From: Punica granatum
Lineage: Eukaryota; Streptophyta; Magnoliopsida; Myrtales; Lythraceae
NCBI RefSeq assembly: GCF_007655135.1
Contig: NC_045134.1
Location: forward strand, 25,940,568-26,004,567
Direction of reading: 5' to 3'
DNA length: 64,000 nucleotides
Shown: positions 36,146 through 47,106 of the stretch, piece after piece
Layout: each line of letters begins with the position of its first letter
How positions within the stretch are numbered: position 1 is the stretch's first letter
Translations under genes and position numbers: made by a program
Notes under the pieces: generated by a model
The model's input: only the letters and a program-made list of their open reading frames with translations
Databases searched by the model: none
Told to the model about the DNA's origin: nothing

Positions 36146-37702
36146 TCATCCTCTCATTGTCTTCTTCGGTTTCTTCACGAAACTCAGTCGAATCTTCGCA
36201 AGGCGTCTCCTTTTCCTCGCAGTCTTTTCGGGCAGAGTCTCCCGCTTCTTCCCCTTCTTCTCAGCCTTTGGCTTCTTAATGTATCTCGGCTCTACCTTGT
36301 ACATCTTGGGAGTCACGGGCACTCCTCTCCTAAGAGCTTCATTAAACAGTACATTGGCCTTATCTGCCCGATTATGCGAGCAGAGTTTGCCCATCAACAG
36401 ATCGTAAGTCTTAACTCCTGGCTCACATCCATCAGCTTTCATCTTTTCAAACACGCTCACCGCATGATCTACCCTCTCGATCCCGCACAAGATCTTCAAG
36501 AACCCGTAATACTCCTTCCTGTCAATCGAGTACCCCGCAGACTTCATTCGATCAATCATCTCATCCCCTTCCCCGACTCTTGCCGCCTGATACAAGCTCC
36601 TGGTCAGTAAAAGATAAGTCTCCTCGTTCGGGTGACATCCCCACTCTCCCATCCTAGAGAACAACTTCATTGCATCCTCGGTTTTCCTAATCTTGCACAA
36701 GTTCCTAATCAACACATTGAAAGTCTCCACATTTCTCGGGACTCCGTAATAGTCCATATCCACGAGGATTTTCTCGGCCTCAGACTCCATCCGAAATGGG
36801 TCCTTCTTCCGGCAGAGCTTACAGACACAATCGAGGATCGCATTATAAGGCATCGGGCCGATCTCAAACCCTCCCCTATACATCTCCGCAGCCAATCTAT
36901 TAGCCTCATCAAGCTTCCCATCAACACACCACCCTTTAATCAACAAGTCGCAAACATACTCGTCGGGAAAAAACTCATTCGCCAGATTCTTCACCATCTT
37001 CTCGGCATAATTCGCATACCCATTCTCGCACAGCTTCTCGACTACCAACTTCATCGACTCTTTATCACGTTTAAACCCGTAATCCCTCTCCATCCTCTCG
37101 AAAAACCCGACCGCCTGAACTGGCCGGCCTGCCCGGACAAGCCGGTCGATGGCACAATTTAGGGTCTTGAGGCCGGCAATGCCCTTGGCATTGGACAACA
37201 AGTCATGGGTCGCCTTGAAATCCTTGCGCCGGCCGAAGTAATCGACGAAGTACGACGCCGTTTCGTCGGTGTGGGCGAAGTTGGGGTTCTGGGCCAGCCA
37301 GTCGTAGAACCCTAGCACCGTCCGGCCAGCCTCCGGGGAGAGATTAAGCGCGGAGAGGACCAGGGGAGGGGTCGGAGTAAGGTGAGAGAAGTTGAGAGCA
37401 AGGCGCCGAGAGACTGACAGGGGGTCCGCGTCGGGGCTCTCGAGGAGCTCGGCTGAGAGGGCGTGAGCTACATCGTCCTCCGGCAGCTGCTCACCGGAGG
37501 TGGTTGCGGTGGATAAGAAGCTCCGAGGCAGATAGAGAGCTGGTAAAGGAAGGAATTTAGGGAAGTGGGTGGGGGAAAATGTGGGAAATGCAGGGTTCGA
37601 CTGAAGAAGACGATGGGATTGAGCACTAGAAGAGTAGGCATAACAGTAGGAGAAATGGCGGAGCAGGAGCTTCTTCAGCTGCCCAGGTCTTGAAGCCGCC
37701 AT
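36146..37702 (-). CDS. PNM1-like: Pentatricopeptide repeat protein, PNM1-like
   Basis: A single-exon gene of 518 codons. PPR proteins bind organellar RNA through tandem 35-residue helical repeats. The N-terminus (MAASRPGQLKKLLLRHFSYCYA) is rich in Arg, Ser and Ala with few acidic residues, as in mitochondrial presequences. P-type repeats run from about residue 170 to 460 (for example VETFNVLIRNLCKIRKTEDA and VKTYDLLMGKLCSHNRADKA). The C-terminus is strongly basic (RETLPEKTARKRRRLAK near residues 480–500), fitting a nuclear localisation signal. That combination, the length and the position next to CstF50 match Arabidopsis PNM1, a PPR protein found in both mitochondria and nucleus that binds NAP1 and TCP8. 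Site II elements lie upstream. Orthology is inferred, not tested. Confidence 0.88.
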   Translation of the reverse strand: MAASRPGQLKKLLLRHFSYCYAYSSSAQSHRLLQSNPAFPTFSPTHFPKFLPLPALYLPRSFLSTATTSGEQLPEDDVAHALSAELLESPDADPLSVSRRLALNFSHLTPTPPLVLSALNLSPEAGRTVLGFYDWLAQNPNFAHTDETASYFVDYFGRRKDFKATHDLLSNAKGIAGLKTLNCAIDRLVRAGRPVQAVGFFERMERDYGFKRDKESMKLVVEKLCENGYANYAEKMVKNLANEFFPDEYVCDLLIKGWCVDGKLDEANRLAAEMYRGGFEIGPMPYNAILDCVCKLCRKKDPFRMESEAEKILVDMDYYGVPRNVETFNVLIRNLCKIRKTEDAMKLFSRMGEWGCHPNEETYLLLTRSLYQAARVGEGDEMIDRMKSAGYSIDRKEYYGFLKILCGIERVDHAVSVFEKMKADGCEPGVKTYDLLMGKLCSHNRADKANVLFNEALRRGVPVTPKMYKVEPRYIKKPKAEKKGKKRETLPEKTARKRRRLAKIRLSFVKKPKKTMRG

Positions 37703-37790
37703 CGTCGAAGAGCTTAGCCTCGGGGAGAAACGGTGTCTCCCAACTAAAGACTCTCCTCAGAGGAGGAGGAGAAGGGAGAAGAAAACCTAG

Positions 37791-37840
37791 TGGGCCTCAT
37801 GGCTAGGCTTAGCCCATTTAAGAATTGGGTCAAGGCCCAT
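37791..37840 (-). promoter_or_regulatory. Cluster of site II (TGGGCC/T) elements in the PPR promoter
   Basis: GGGCC/AGCCCAT/GGCCCAT copies at 37791–37796, 37811–37817 and 37834–37840 read as ATGGGCC/T on the gene strand, 90–140 bases upstream of the ATG. TCP factors bind such sites in genes for organelle and ribosome biogenesis. Confidence 0.65.
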
Positions 37841-40450
37841 TTGAACAATGGAGTCCACTTCATCGTGAGACCAGCTAATTGATAATTACTGCTCCGTCCC
37901 TGAACTATGACTTTTTAACAATTTGGTCCATTAACTATTACGTGGAATTTACATTTTGGTCCACCTTTTTGTGGTGAAATATATCTTTAGTTAAGTTGCA
38001 ACAAAGAAAAAAAAAGAAAAAAAGAATCCCTGTTCATTTCCTATTAAGCTAATTAATTTATATGGATCACATACCATAACATATAGGATGAGATAATGCC
38101 GCATATGGTCACTTACCTTGTATAAATTGCGTCCCGTATAACCTTGAGCAAGCTCAAATTTATAGAATAGATTATTGCTATAATTATTTAAGATGTTTAT
38201 TATATACTTGTTTAACTTTTTGATCAGTCAAGAAGTGAATAAAAGGAAATGAGAGAATTGATCAGAGTTAAAAAAATTTAAAAAAAAAATACTTAATTTC
38301 ACTATAAAGTAAACATGACGCTCATAATATTTGGTGTCTTTTTTTTTTCAAATAAAAATAAATATGTTATCAATATTCATTTTTCCCAAGAAATGAACCG
38401 TGGTTGAAATTTTACGCACTTATGTATTTTGCCATTATTTTTTTGATATTTATAGAGTTCGTATGGCAAATTAATCCATCTATTCATAAGAGGTCGAAAA
38501 TCTAGCACATTTGGCCCCAAAAATATTTGAATAATAAAAAAAAATTACCTGACAATTGGTAGATTTATCAGGGAGATGATTCACATGAGGACACTTCGGC
38601 TTACCAAAGAGAGAAGTCCAAGGAGATATCATTGCATCATGACGTAAAAGTAGAAAACAAAACGAGGAAAAAAAAAATATAGAGACCCTTTCAAACAAGA
38701 TTCACATTGGGACTTAATTCTTATTTATGAGGTAAAAACCTAGAGAGACAATAGTCGCCCAAAAAAAGAGAGAGAGAGAGAATTGGTTCCGGCGCAGCGC
38801 ATATTTCCTTTGCCTATAAGCGCACATTCGGGCAAAAGGAGTATGTTTCATGCCGAAACCAATTGTCTGATTCTCCAAAAGACAATTGTTGCATATAGCG
38901 TCGTCAAGTTGATGAGTTTCATGTTACGAATGTATGATTCGGGAATTCACTTGTCAAATCTAGAAAGTTGCCTTGTACATTTACTCTAATCTCAAATTGC
39001 ATTTTGAGTTTCTGCTCCAACAATTATCTTTCTGCAAATTTTGTAATTCTATAAGCATTATTAAGAGTTAAATTTGGGAAGTCACGGTTTGGTTCGGTAC
39101 GTCTTATGCGATTTCGCTAGCTTTTAATCCGATCCAGTAAGTTGAGTCTAAAGTATATGCGAATTGGCCCAGTCGATGCCCAAAAGAATGCCGGCCCAGT
39201 CAGAGCCCATGATCAAGTCTAAAGAACGGGCCGGATTTGGCCCAGTCAAAGCCCATAATCAAGTCTGGTCAACACACATACTCAGTGGGCGTATCCAAAA
39301 CGGGGACCTGCAGGGTCTGTTTCCGCATATGAAAAAGATAAATACAACAATCTCAGAAACGTAAAATTCATGTATCCATAAAAATCTGAATTCTGAAATC
39401 CATGTTGTTGAGATTCGAATAATATTCTTTACGACAACGAATAGAGCCCGATATTTTGAGCATTTGTTTCGTCGGCCTTGGAAAGTTAATTTGCAATTGG
39501 GATTAAACAGAGCCGATGTTGGAGCAAGAACCGTGTTTCGCACAAGTACGGTTTCTGTCAATTGCTCTTGTCGATTTCGTTTTGCTTCTTTCACGCAACA
39601 CCCTCCAACTTTCCCCGTCTCAAGTCTTTACTAGCAAGTGAAACCGCGAAGCATATCTGATTTCGAACATGTACTGGCTTTGGTAATGAGCAAACATGAG
39701 GTCAACTCGGATAGTAATTGAAGAGCGTTGAGAAAAGTAGATTGCAAACTCAATGGGTTTACATGTTTGGTAATTACTTGGTGTAATTCACGTATTTAGT
39801 AGACAAATTGAAGTTTTAATATATATATATATGTGTGTGTGTATCTAAATAGTTAATTGTGTTTGATGGAAGATTATAGGCGGTGTTGCATTGAAGGGGC
39901 ACGAGCGGTTATGTGTGCCAATGATCATTTGACCAACGCATTGCATTGTTTACGGTTAATACTTGACCGGAAGTTAAATTAATTAATTAAAAAGTTTTTT
40001 CGTGAGATACGATTTAAACAAAAGACACGACTTTTCTTCCCGACAGTACCCATTAAAAACAAATAAATAAAGGCTCTGGTGCCCAAATTCAATTGATCAA
40101 TTTATTGATAACAATTCCAGAATGTTGAGTGAAAAAATTAGAGTGTTCTATGAATTTGCTAATAGTAGAACACACAAAGATTTCGTTGTATTCTCAAAGA
40201 GATTTGCTAAAATCCTTTAGTAATTTTGTGTGATGGCAAATAACTCTTTTCAGAAAGCGTTAACACGTGCCTCAAATCAATTATTCAACATCGAAAATCG
40301 TGTTTGTCATCTTTTCGACTTCGAGTTCAAGATCAACATCTTCTTCTTCGACCGTATCCGAAATTCGTGTTTTCTAAATCCGTTCGGTCCGTCCTCGTCT
40401 CCGAACCATCCTGATCCGCCCCAAGTATAAATCCCCAATACAGAGTAATC
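37841..40450. other. AT-rich gene-free spacer, first part
   Basis: No gene is recognised. Contents include a repeat-like TTTGGTCC phrase region near 37897–37965, a hairpin at 38781–38864, a GA run at about 38767–38780, and GGCCCAGTC…GCCCAT direct repeats at 39166, 39192 and 39239. Confidence 0.5.
38781..38864. repeat. 84-nt imperfect hairpin
   Basis: The arms AATTGGTTCCGGC and GCCGAAACCAATT pair (one mismatch), then an internal bulge, then CATATTTCCTTTGCC pairs with GGCAAAAGGAGTATG (a few mismatches), leaving a loop of about 16. A second short perfect hairpin (CAATTGTCT/AGACAATTG) overlaps the 3' end at 38860–38888. The shape and size suit a small RNA precursor or a decayed inverted-repeat element. 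I do not recognise a known miRNA. Confidence 0.6.
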
Positions 40451-40637
40451 TTAGGGGGCGTTTGGTTTCAGAGTTAAAATAACTTTGATTTTGATTTTGA
40501 TTTTAATCGTGGAAAAAGACAAATGAGATAGTATTATAAATTTGATTTGGAAAACGTGTGTTTTTGTTGTGTAGTGGGTAGAGTTAAAATCAAAATCATA
40601 ATTTTAAAATCTGATCATGAAACCAAACAGGCCCTTA
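40451..40637. mobile_element. Tourist-like (PIF/Harbinger) MITE with TTA target duplications
   Basis: The element spans 40454–40634 (181 bp), bounded by TTA at 40451–40453 and 40635–40637. Its ends are inverted: 5' GGGGGCGTTTGGTTTCA and 3' TGAAACCAAACAGGCCC. The subterminal region (TTTTGATTTTGATTTTAA / TTAAAATCAAAATCATAATTT) also pairs. It has no coding capacity. TSD and termini are diagnostic of the Tourist group. Confidence 0.85.
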
Positions 40638-42640
40638 ATATCTCAGTATGAGCTGCGGGGAGTACTTCTCGTGAAAGCATTGATTCAACATACGCAGATG
40701 GTCTACTTGGAGATGGTGGAGAAAGACGGAAAATAAGAATCAGTCGGGATGTGAAAGATACGATATTTTCATGCAGGGACGTCCTGCCAAATAAAAAGTA
40801 AAAGATATAACTCTTGGCTCTCTGCGTGTTTCACAGTTCCATCATTAAAGGTAACAAAAAAGTTTGCGTCGAATGTCATCATCCAACTTGACATAATTGA
40901 GTTGTACGTAATGCATGCTTATCCCTTCTTCTCCTCCTTTTGTTTTCGACGAAGGAAAAACCCGGAAAAAAAAAAAAGAATTAACAAGTGAGTTTCTTAT
41001 AGGCCAAAACATCAAGTTGGGGGAGGATTCCCCAGTCCAATTATATAAGCGTTAAACCTCACCAAGTTGATGGCTTTTGGCCGAGGAATAGCATCATGTA
41101 TACATCAAATGTTTTATATCGTTTCCTATGATAACGAGCATGAAGAAGGAGACATTATTGTAGAATCGCAAAGAGAAAGGAACCATGCTTTTCCTTTTGG
41201 GCTCTCTACCTATCATGATGTACATGAGTACACCCCGACCTCTTTATTCCCCTCTCATTATTATTTACGATCGATATAATGAAGAGAACCCTCGATCAAC
41301 AAAGGTGAAACTTTAAAATACCGGGGCCGTTTTGCCGATATATTATTTTATCCACGGTGATCGTTAATAAGGGGCTAGCCTCTCCTGATTGTTTAACAAC
41401 TCGATCTCTCTATTGCTAATTTTCTCTGAACTACTTAATCAATCTTTTAGAATCGAAGAGAGTAGAGAATACGATGATCGATGGAAACATATGGAGAGAG
41501 AACAAAATCTTTAGATAACAACGTGCGGAGTGTAAAGAGAGAGAATGTTTTCTTTTGTTGTGTCATACATCATATGCATAGATATTCAGTCTTTTTTTTT
41601 TAACGTGTTTAATTATATAAATGCCACAGAATCAATTAAATGCGTATAATTTTGTATCGTACTTATGCTTCCTATCTCTGCCAGCGTTCCTTTAGCTTAG
41701 CTAGGTTTTTCCTTTGATTTTGCCCTAGCTAGGATTCAAAGCTTCATGAGGGAGCTGCACGCCCACTTTGTTCATTTTTAACTTAGATATGCAAATCATG
41801 GGCATGGCGGCCTATATGCTGATTATATAGATCGTATTATATATGCTCACTCTTGCAGCATAAGAAAGCATATGCATACAAATACAGACATCTATATGTA
41901 TATAGATTCGGGGGCATCTGAATAATAGATGTATGTGTAATTGCTTTTCTGGACCATATTGAGGTCGCTTTCATAGAATCACACAGCTATACGGGCACCT
42001 GTTAAGAGAAATTAAGGCTTTAATTGATTGCGATATATACTTGATAGCGCCATACATATGCATAATTTTATCGAACCTTTACATTATTAAAATCTAAAAG
42101 CCAAAAACTTTGGATCCTCATCCTTGTACGACCCATGTCATTGTCACACAACAGATGTTAAATCCATTCGAAGATAATAATGTGAATGTAACGAATATAA
42201 TCTAACTAAATTTCTCGACCGATGATTTTCTAGTGCACAAGGGCATAGTACTGCATACCCAATATATAACCTTGGGTGCAACTCTGAGCTCTAGTTTATT
42301 AATTATTTGATCAATTAAATGCGGGATTGCAAAATCAAGTTCTCACGGTAAGGTCAAATATCCTTTTGAGCTGAAAATTCATTTAATTATTTATACATAG
42401 GTACGATGTACCAGTGGTAAAATTAAAATATTTAAGGAACAATTAACGTAGTTTTTCAACTCACCTTTTCTTCCAAGTGTTTGACTGCTGATTATTTTTT
42501 TGCTAATTAATTTGACTGCCGATTATTATATATTCTTCATCGAAATTACATTCTACACCATTTATTTAAGTACTTTTCTTAATGAAATCAAGAGATGTAC
42601 TCAATTTTTTAAGAAATATCATTTTATGATGAGGAATATA
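40638..42640. other. AT-rich gene-free spacer, second part
   Basis: No gene or named repeat is recognised. Confidence 0.5.
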
Positions 42641-42644
42641 CATA

Positions 42645-43472
42645 TTATTAAAATTTCCATTGACTTGTACAGATCTTGACCCATCTGCAATTAAAAGCTC
42701 AAATTGATAAATGATGCTACCAAAGTCTCGTACAAATCCATGGATATTCATTCATTTGTCCAATGTAAGATTAACATCCTCAACACCCGCTTTCACGTGC
42801 AACGTGTGGTCTATTTTTGCATACACGTTGTCACGTGCCCTTACCCGCCCTCAATAACTGACATCGAGCCGGGCTCATCTTCCGTGCTCGGGCGATGGGA
42901 GACTAACACGAAGCGCTCTTTTGGCTGCTCTCGAGTATATTGGACTTGACGTGGTGTGGGTGCAATTGCCAAAGGCGCGTGGGAGAACTTGGGTGTTGAC
43001 ACTATATTAAATTTTCATTGGATTTATACGGACTTGGGTTCATTTCCACTTAAAAGCTCAAACTGATAAATGTTGGTATCCAAGTCTCATATAAACTCAT
43101 GGAAATTTAATATAATATCAAAACAGGTTACGCTTCTACGTACCCATTTGGGCTCGCACTACGCCAACCCAATATCGAGAGCAGCCAAAAGAGCGCCCCG
43201 TGTTTGTTTCCTCTCGCCCGAATACTGAAGATGAGCCCGGTTTAAGGTCAGTTATTGAGGGCGGGTATTTAAGGACATATGATAACGTGTAGGTAGAAAT
43301 AGACCACACGTTACACGTGAAGGCGGGCGTTGGAAATTATAATCCCACATAGAAAAAAAATGAAAAAATAACCATGAGTTTGTATGAAACTTGGATACCA
43401 ACATTTATCAGTTTGAGCTTTTAAGTTGATATAAACCTAGATTCGTATAATTCTAATGGAAATTCAACACTT
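42645..43472. repeat. Composite inverted repeat (fold-back / LTR-type) element
   Basis: A left arm (about 42645–42945) and right arm (about 43169–43472) are inverted copies. For example GCGCTCTTTTGGCTGC (left) pairs with GCAGCCAAAAGAGCGC (right), and both carry the CGTGTGGTCTATTT / AAATAGACCACACGT and CGCCCTCAATAACTGAC / GTCAGTTATTGAGGGCG phrases. The spacer holds a third copy of the 95–100 bp end module (about 43000–43125). Each module is itself a hairpin around AAAAGCTCAAACTGATAAATG. The right end read on the minus strand starts TGTTGAATTTCC, like an LTR start. This may be two opposed LTRs or a fold-back element; no coding sequence. Confidence 0.7.
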
Positions 43473-44636
43473 ATAAATGCCACTGAGAGCTCTTCGTGAA
43501 TTTCGATGCTAATAATTTTTGCAAATTCCGTGAGCTGATAATGTAATTTGTCAAATGCGCATGGTATCGGATCAAACAAATCTTTTCCTTACCAAAGATG
43601 TAATTCAGAAGACAACGTGGGGACAGTAGAATAAGTAATGTTTATTGCAGCAGATATGTGAATAGTTGGTCAAAACGACAAGGGCTAGCTAGCCAGTTGC
43701 ACTGAGACGACACAAATTCCCTTTGCAACCCGCCCAGCATCCCCTAAGATCGCCTTTGAACATATTATCTCTCTATCTCTCGAGTTTTCTTACCTTTTAT
43801 TTCGATTGATTTATTGGTTAATTGGTATGGCATTTGTCTTATCCTTTCTTTTTTTAATTTCCCGATTTGTTACTATTTACTTTTTCTTTTTTATTGTAGA
43901 TCTAATTGCTTTTCAAGAATTCCCGATTCTAACTTGAGAATAAACGATAGAAAGAATTATATATTAATTTACCAGATCGGCATCGATACAATTTTGAAGA
44001 ATATGATGAAGTTTGAGAACAGTCCATGGAGATCAGGAATTTTCAGATCATGGCCATGTCTAGTGATGTCGAGAATCGATCTCCCCCTAACTTAATTTGA
44101 CCCTAAAATCAATTTTGATCTATTGATTGGTTCAAAAGTTCGCATTCCTTTCTTTTCTCGATTTTTAATTATTTAATCTTTTGCTGTAGATCTATGCTGG
44201 TTGAAATGAAGATCTATGCTTTTAATTTCAGGAATGATCGTTTTCACTATAGAAATAGAATAAGCAAAATATAGTGCAAACAAGAGTTACTTTTTTTTCT
44301 GAATAGTTACTTATTTTATTAATTTGACTCATTTGAGTATGAGCTACACAGAGAAAGATTTACTAAAATGTTGTAGATCTTTTTTTTTTAAGATGATTAA
44401 GTAATCAACATGAGTTAATTCAATTAGTTCGGCGCGCATTTCCTCTTAAATAAGGTTTTGAGTTCAAGTTTTATAAATAAAATAATTTCAAGATCTAAAA
44501 ATTTTCATTAACTTGAACTGTTCCAACATACCTCGAAAAGTTTTTGCATGTGTTTGTTAAGAGAGTTACTTCACATATCAGGGAACGGAACGGACGTAAG
44601 TTAGAGGACAAGAGTATGGGTGGGGAGAAGTTATTA
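43473..44636. other. AT-rich gene-free spacer, third part
   Basis: No gene is recognised. TGGTATCGGATCA at 43562–43574 is a poor match to a retroelement primer-binding site, next to the composite repeat. Confidence 0.45.
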
Positions 44637-44945
44637 GAGTGTGTTTGGATTCGCAATAATTTTCAACTCAACTCAACTCCACTTATCTTCAATTCAATAT
44701 CACAATCATTACTTTTTTTTTATTTTTAAAATATTTTTAATCATTCAATTCAATTTTTAATATTAAATTCTCTCAACTATTCATTACTTTTTCACAATTC
44801 AACAACACAATCATTACTTAATCATTATTTTCTCTCAATTATTTATTATTTTTTCACACTTTTTCTCATAATTCAACAATACAATCATTACAAACCAATT
44901 AAAATCAAAACTCAACTCAACTCAACTCTCAATCCAAACACACCC
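44637..44945 (+). mobile_element. MITE, family A copy 2
   Basis: The best-preserved copy, 309 bp. Ends GAGTGTGTTTGGATT and AATCCAAACACACCC are inverted (14 of 15). The CAACTCAACTCAACTC subterminal repeats also pair with GAGTTGAGTTGAG at the other end. The interior matches copies 1 and 3. Confidence 0.8.
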
Positions 44946-46040
44946 GTGATTTTACTTTATCACGTTAACGTGAGGAATCACTAATCAAAATGCATGAAAT
45001 TAAAAAATCGGTGCTAATTATACGAATAATTACCATAATTATTTTTTCTTAAATAATTTTTATTGATTATTCCTCAGCACGTCATTTAAAGTAAGATCAT
45101 TTAAATTTTTGCCGTAGGTGGGAATCCAAAGATAAAGCCTCCCAAAACAACTTGCATTGTGATATAGATCTGAGATGGGAATAGGTGTGTTCTAATAATA
45201 ATATTTGGATATTCAAAAATTCCAAAATGCATCTTTTTCTTTTTATAGGGCGATCAAAAAGTAGAGAAGCTTTTTCACAAAGCGGATAAATATATTCTTA
45301 TGGGTTGGATTTGCATCACTAAAAAAGAGGTACCCCGTATCATTGTTCTGGTCCTGGGTTCTTATTCCTTAATCATATAAAAGTGTATAAATTATATAAT
45401 TGGTGGGTAATGGGTAATAATTTGAAATTTTGGAATAACTATTATATGATTAAAATAAAGCCCTTGATTAAGGAATTTCTTTATTTTCGTTCACATGATC
45501 AATGGCTACTCTATATGGGTTAAAAAGATTATTGACGAGCGCAAAGAATAATAAAAGAGGGAATAGGAAAAGAGAGTGATGTTTAATTTTTGCACAAACA
45601 AACATTCCTTTCATAAGTTGATTTTTATCGGATGAGATTGTCCTTCAGTTCGATCGGAAGGGCAGCGCAGCGCAACAAACTTCGAATCGATTCACTCGAT
45701 AAAATCAAAATCTCCATTTGTGCGTTCTGTTTTCCGGTCGATGGATTGAAATTAAGAATCACCGTAATGTTACATAATTTCATATTTATAATGGCACTTA
45801 TTTAGATAAATTTGTTTCAATCTAAAAAGGATTTAGAACAGTTAGTGTACATTTTCACCTGAAAATTAACGTATGTCACATCGATTTTCAATTTCAATCT
45901 AGAAGGAAGTGTAATATAGGAAGGAGAGTTGATGTAATGATGCAAGTCGACGACTCCGAGTTATGAGATATTGATTCGATCCAGATTTTAATTCTCGTTT
46001 ATTTAGTTTTCGCTATACTTGTAGCCAGAAAGAAAGAAAT
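44946..46040. other. AT-rich gene-free spacer, fourth part
   Basis: No gene or named repeat is recognised. Confidence 0.5.
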
Positions 46041-46044
46041 GCAA

Positions 46045-46722
46045 ATTGACAATTATCTTCACACAAAATCAAGACTTATAATTTGATAGTTGCCAACCAA
46101 AATTCCTATATTCCCGTAGTTTTTAGTCATTTTATCAAAATCATGAACTTTTTTTTAACTGAAAATGAAACTCAATTTCAAGCATAACATTTTTTTTACC
46201 AATTGCAGGCAGCAAACTGATTCAAAGTGACAATTATCTTCGCACAAAATCAAAAGACTTATAATTTGATAGTCGCCAACCAAAATTTTTATATTCCTGT
46301 AACTTTTAGAATGTATTTGATTTTAGAATAAAATTGAGTTGAATTTTAATTTTAATTAATTTGTAATGATTATATTATTGAATTAAGAAAAAAAATGTGA
46401 AAAAATAATGAATAATTGAGAGAAAATAATAATTAAGAAATAATTGTATTATTAAATTATAAAAATAATAATTAATAATTAATAAAATTTAATATTAAAA
46501 ATTAAATTAAATAATTTAATTTTTTTTAAAAAATAATAATTTATTATTGAATTAAAAATAAGTGAAATTGAATAAAATTGAACATTCTTTAAAAACCAAA
46601 CATACCCTAAGCCATTTTATCAAAACTCACGAACATTTTTTTTTTACTGAAAATGAAACTCAATTTCAAGCATAACATTTTTGTTTTACCAATTGAAGGT
46701 GGCAAACTGATTCAAAGCCATA
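46045..46722. repeat. 181-bp tandem duplication, second copy split by a MITE
   Basis: Unit 1 (about 46045–46225) contains GACAATTATCTTC…TATAATTTGATAG…CCAACCAAAATT…CATTTTATCAAAA…CTCAATTTCAAGCATAAC. Unit 2 repeats all of this at 46226–46308 and 46608–46722, with the MITE of 46309–46607 between the halves. The tandem copies differ by about 10 percent. Confidence 0.85.
46309..46607 (-). mobile_element. MITE, family A copy 3 (inverted)
   Basis: A 299-bp AT-rich element, the reverse complement of copies 1 and 2. Ends GAATGTATTTGATTTT and AAAAACCAAACATACCC are inverted. The untouched site is preserved in the neighbouring tandem unit at about 46118–46126, so the insertion point is known to within a few bases. 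Flanking bases (TTTTAG and TAAG) suggest a short target duplication. Confidence 0.8.
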
Positions 46723-47106
46723 ATACATATAGACGGCAGAGACTGTGTACATATTGCTAGATATAGTTTCCATTCCATGCATGCAGATATACATATCTAA
46801 CTATAGAAGTGGAACATACTAAGACAGACAGACAGACAAAAATAAAAACATAAACCCCAGAAAAAAAAAAACATTCCTTTCCTAAACCAGGACGACACAG
46901 ACACCTTCCCCATCCTATTCTTTTTTTTTTCCTAAGAAAAACAAACAAAAAACATATGAAAATTACCAATATTACTTTTTTTTTTGGCCCATCCTTCGGC
47001 AGAAGGAGAGTTGGCTTATTTGACCTCCCCATATGGAATTAACAAAATCATGGAGCAGATCGTCCCCGTACGTAAGCCCACCATCATCAACAGCTTCATC
47101 ATCGGG

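Noticed and set aside
36104..37162. Plus-strand open frames of about 170 codons opposite the PPR gene
   Set aside because: They mirror the conserved PPR reading frame and have no family resemblance.
43562..43574. Second primer-binding site next to the composite repeat
   Set aside because: TGGTATCGGATCA differs from TGGTATCAGAGCA at several positions, so it is listed only as a weak resemblance.
44637..44945. TTA target duplication for MITE family A copy 2
   Set aside because: TTA precedes the left end but the right flank reads GTG, so no duplication could be confirmed.
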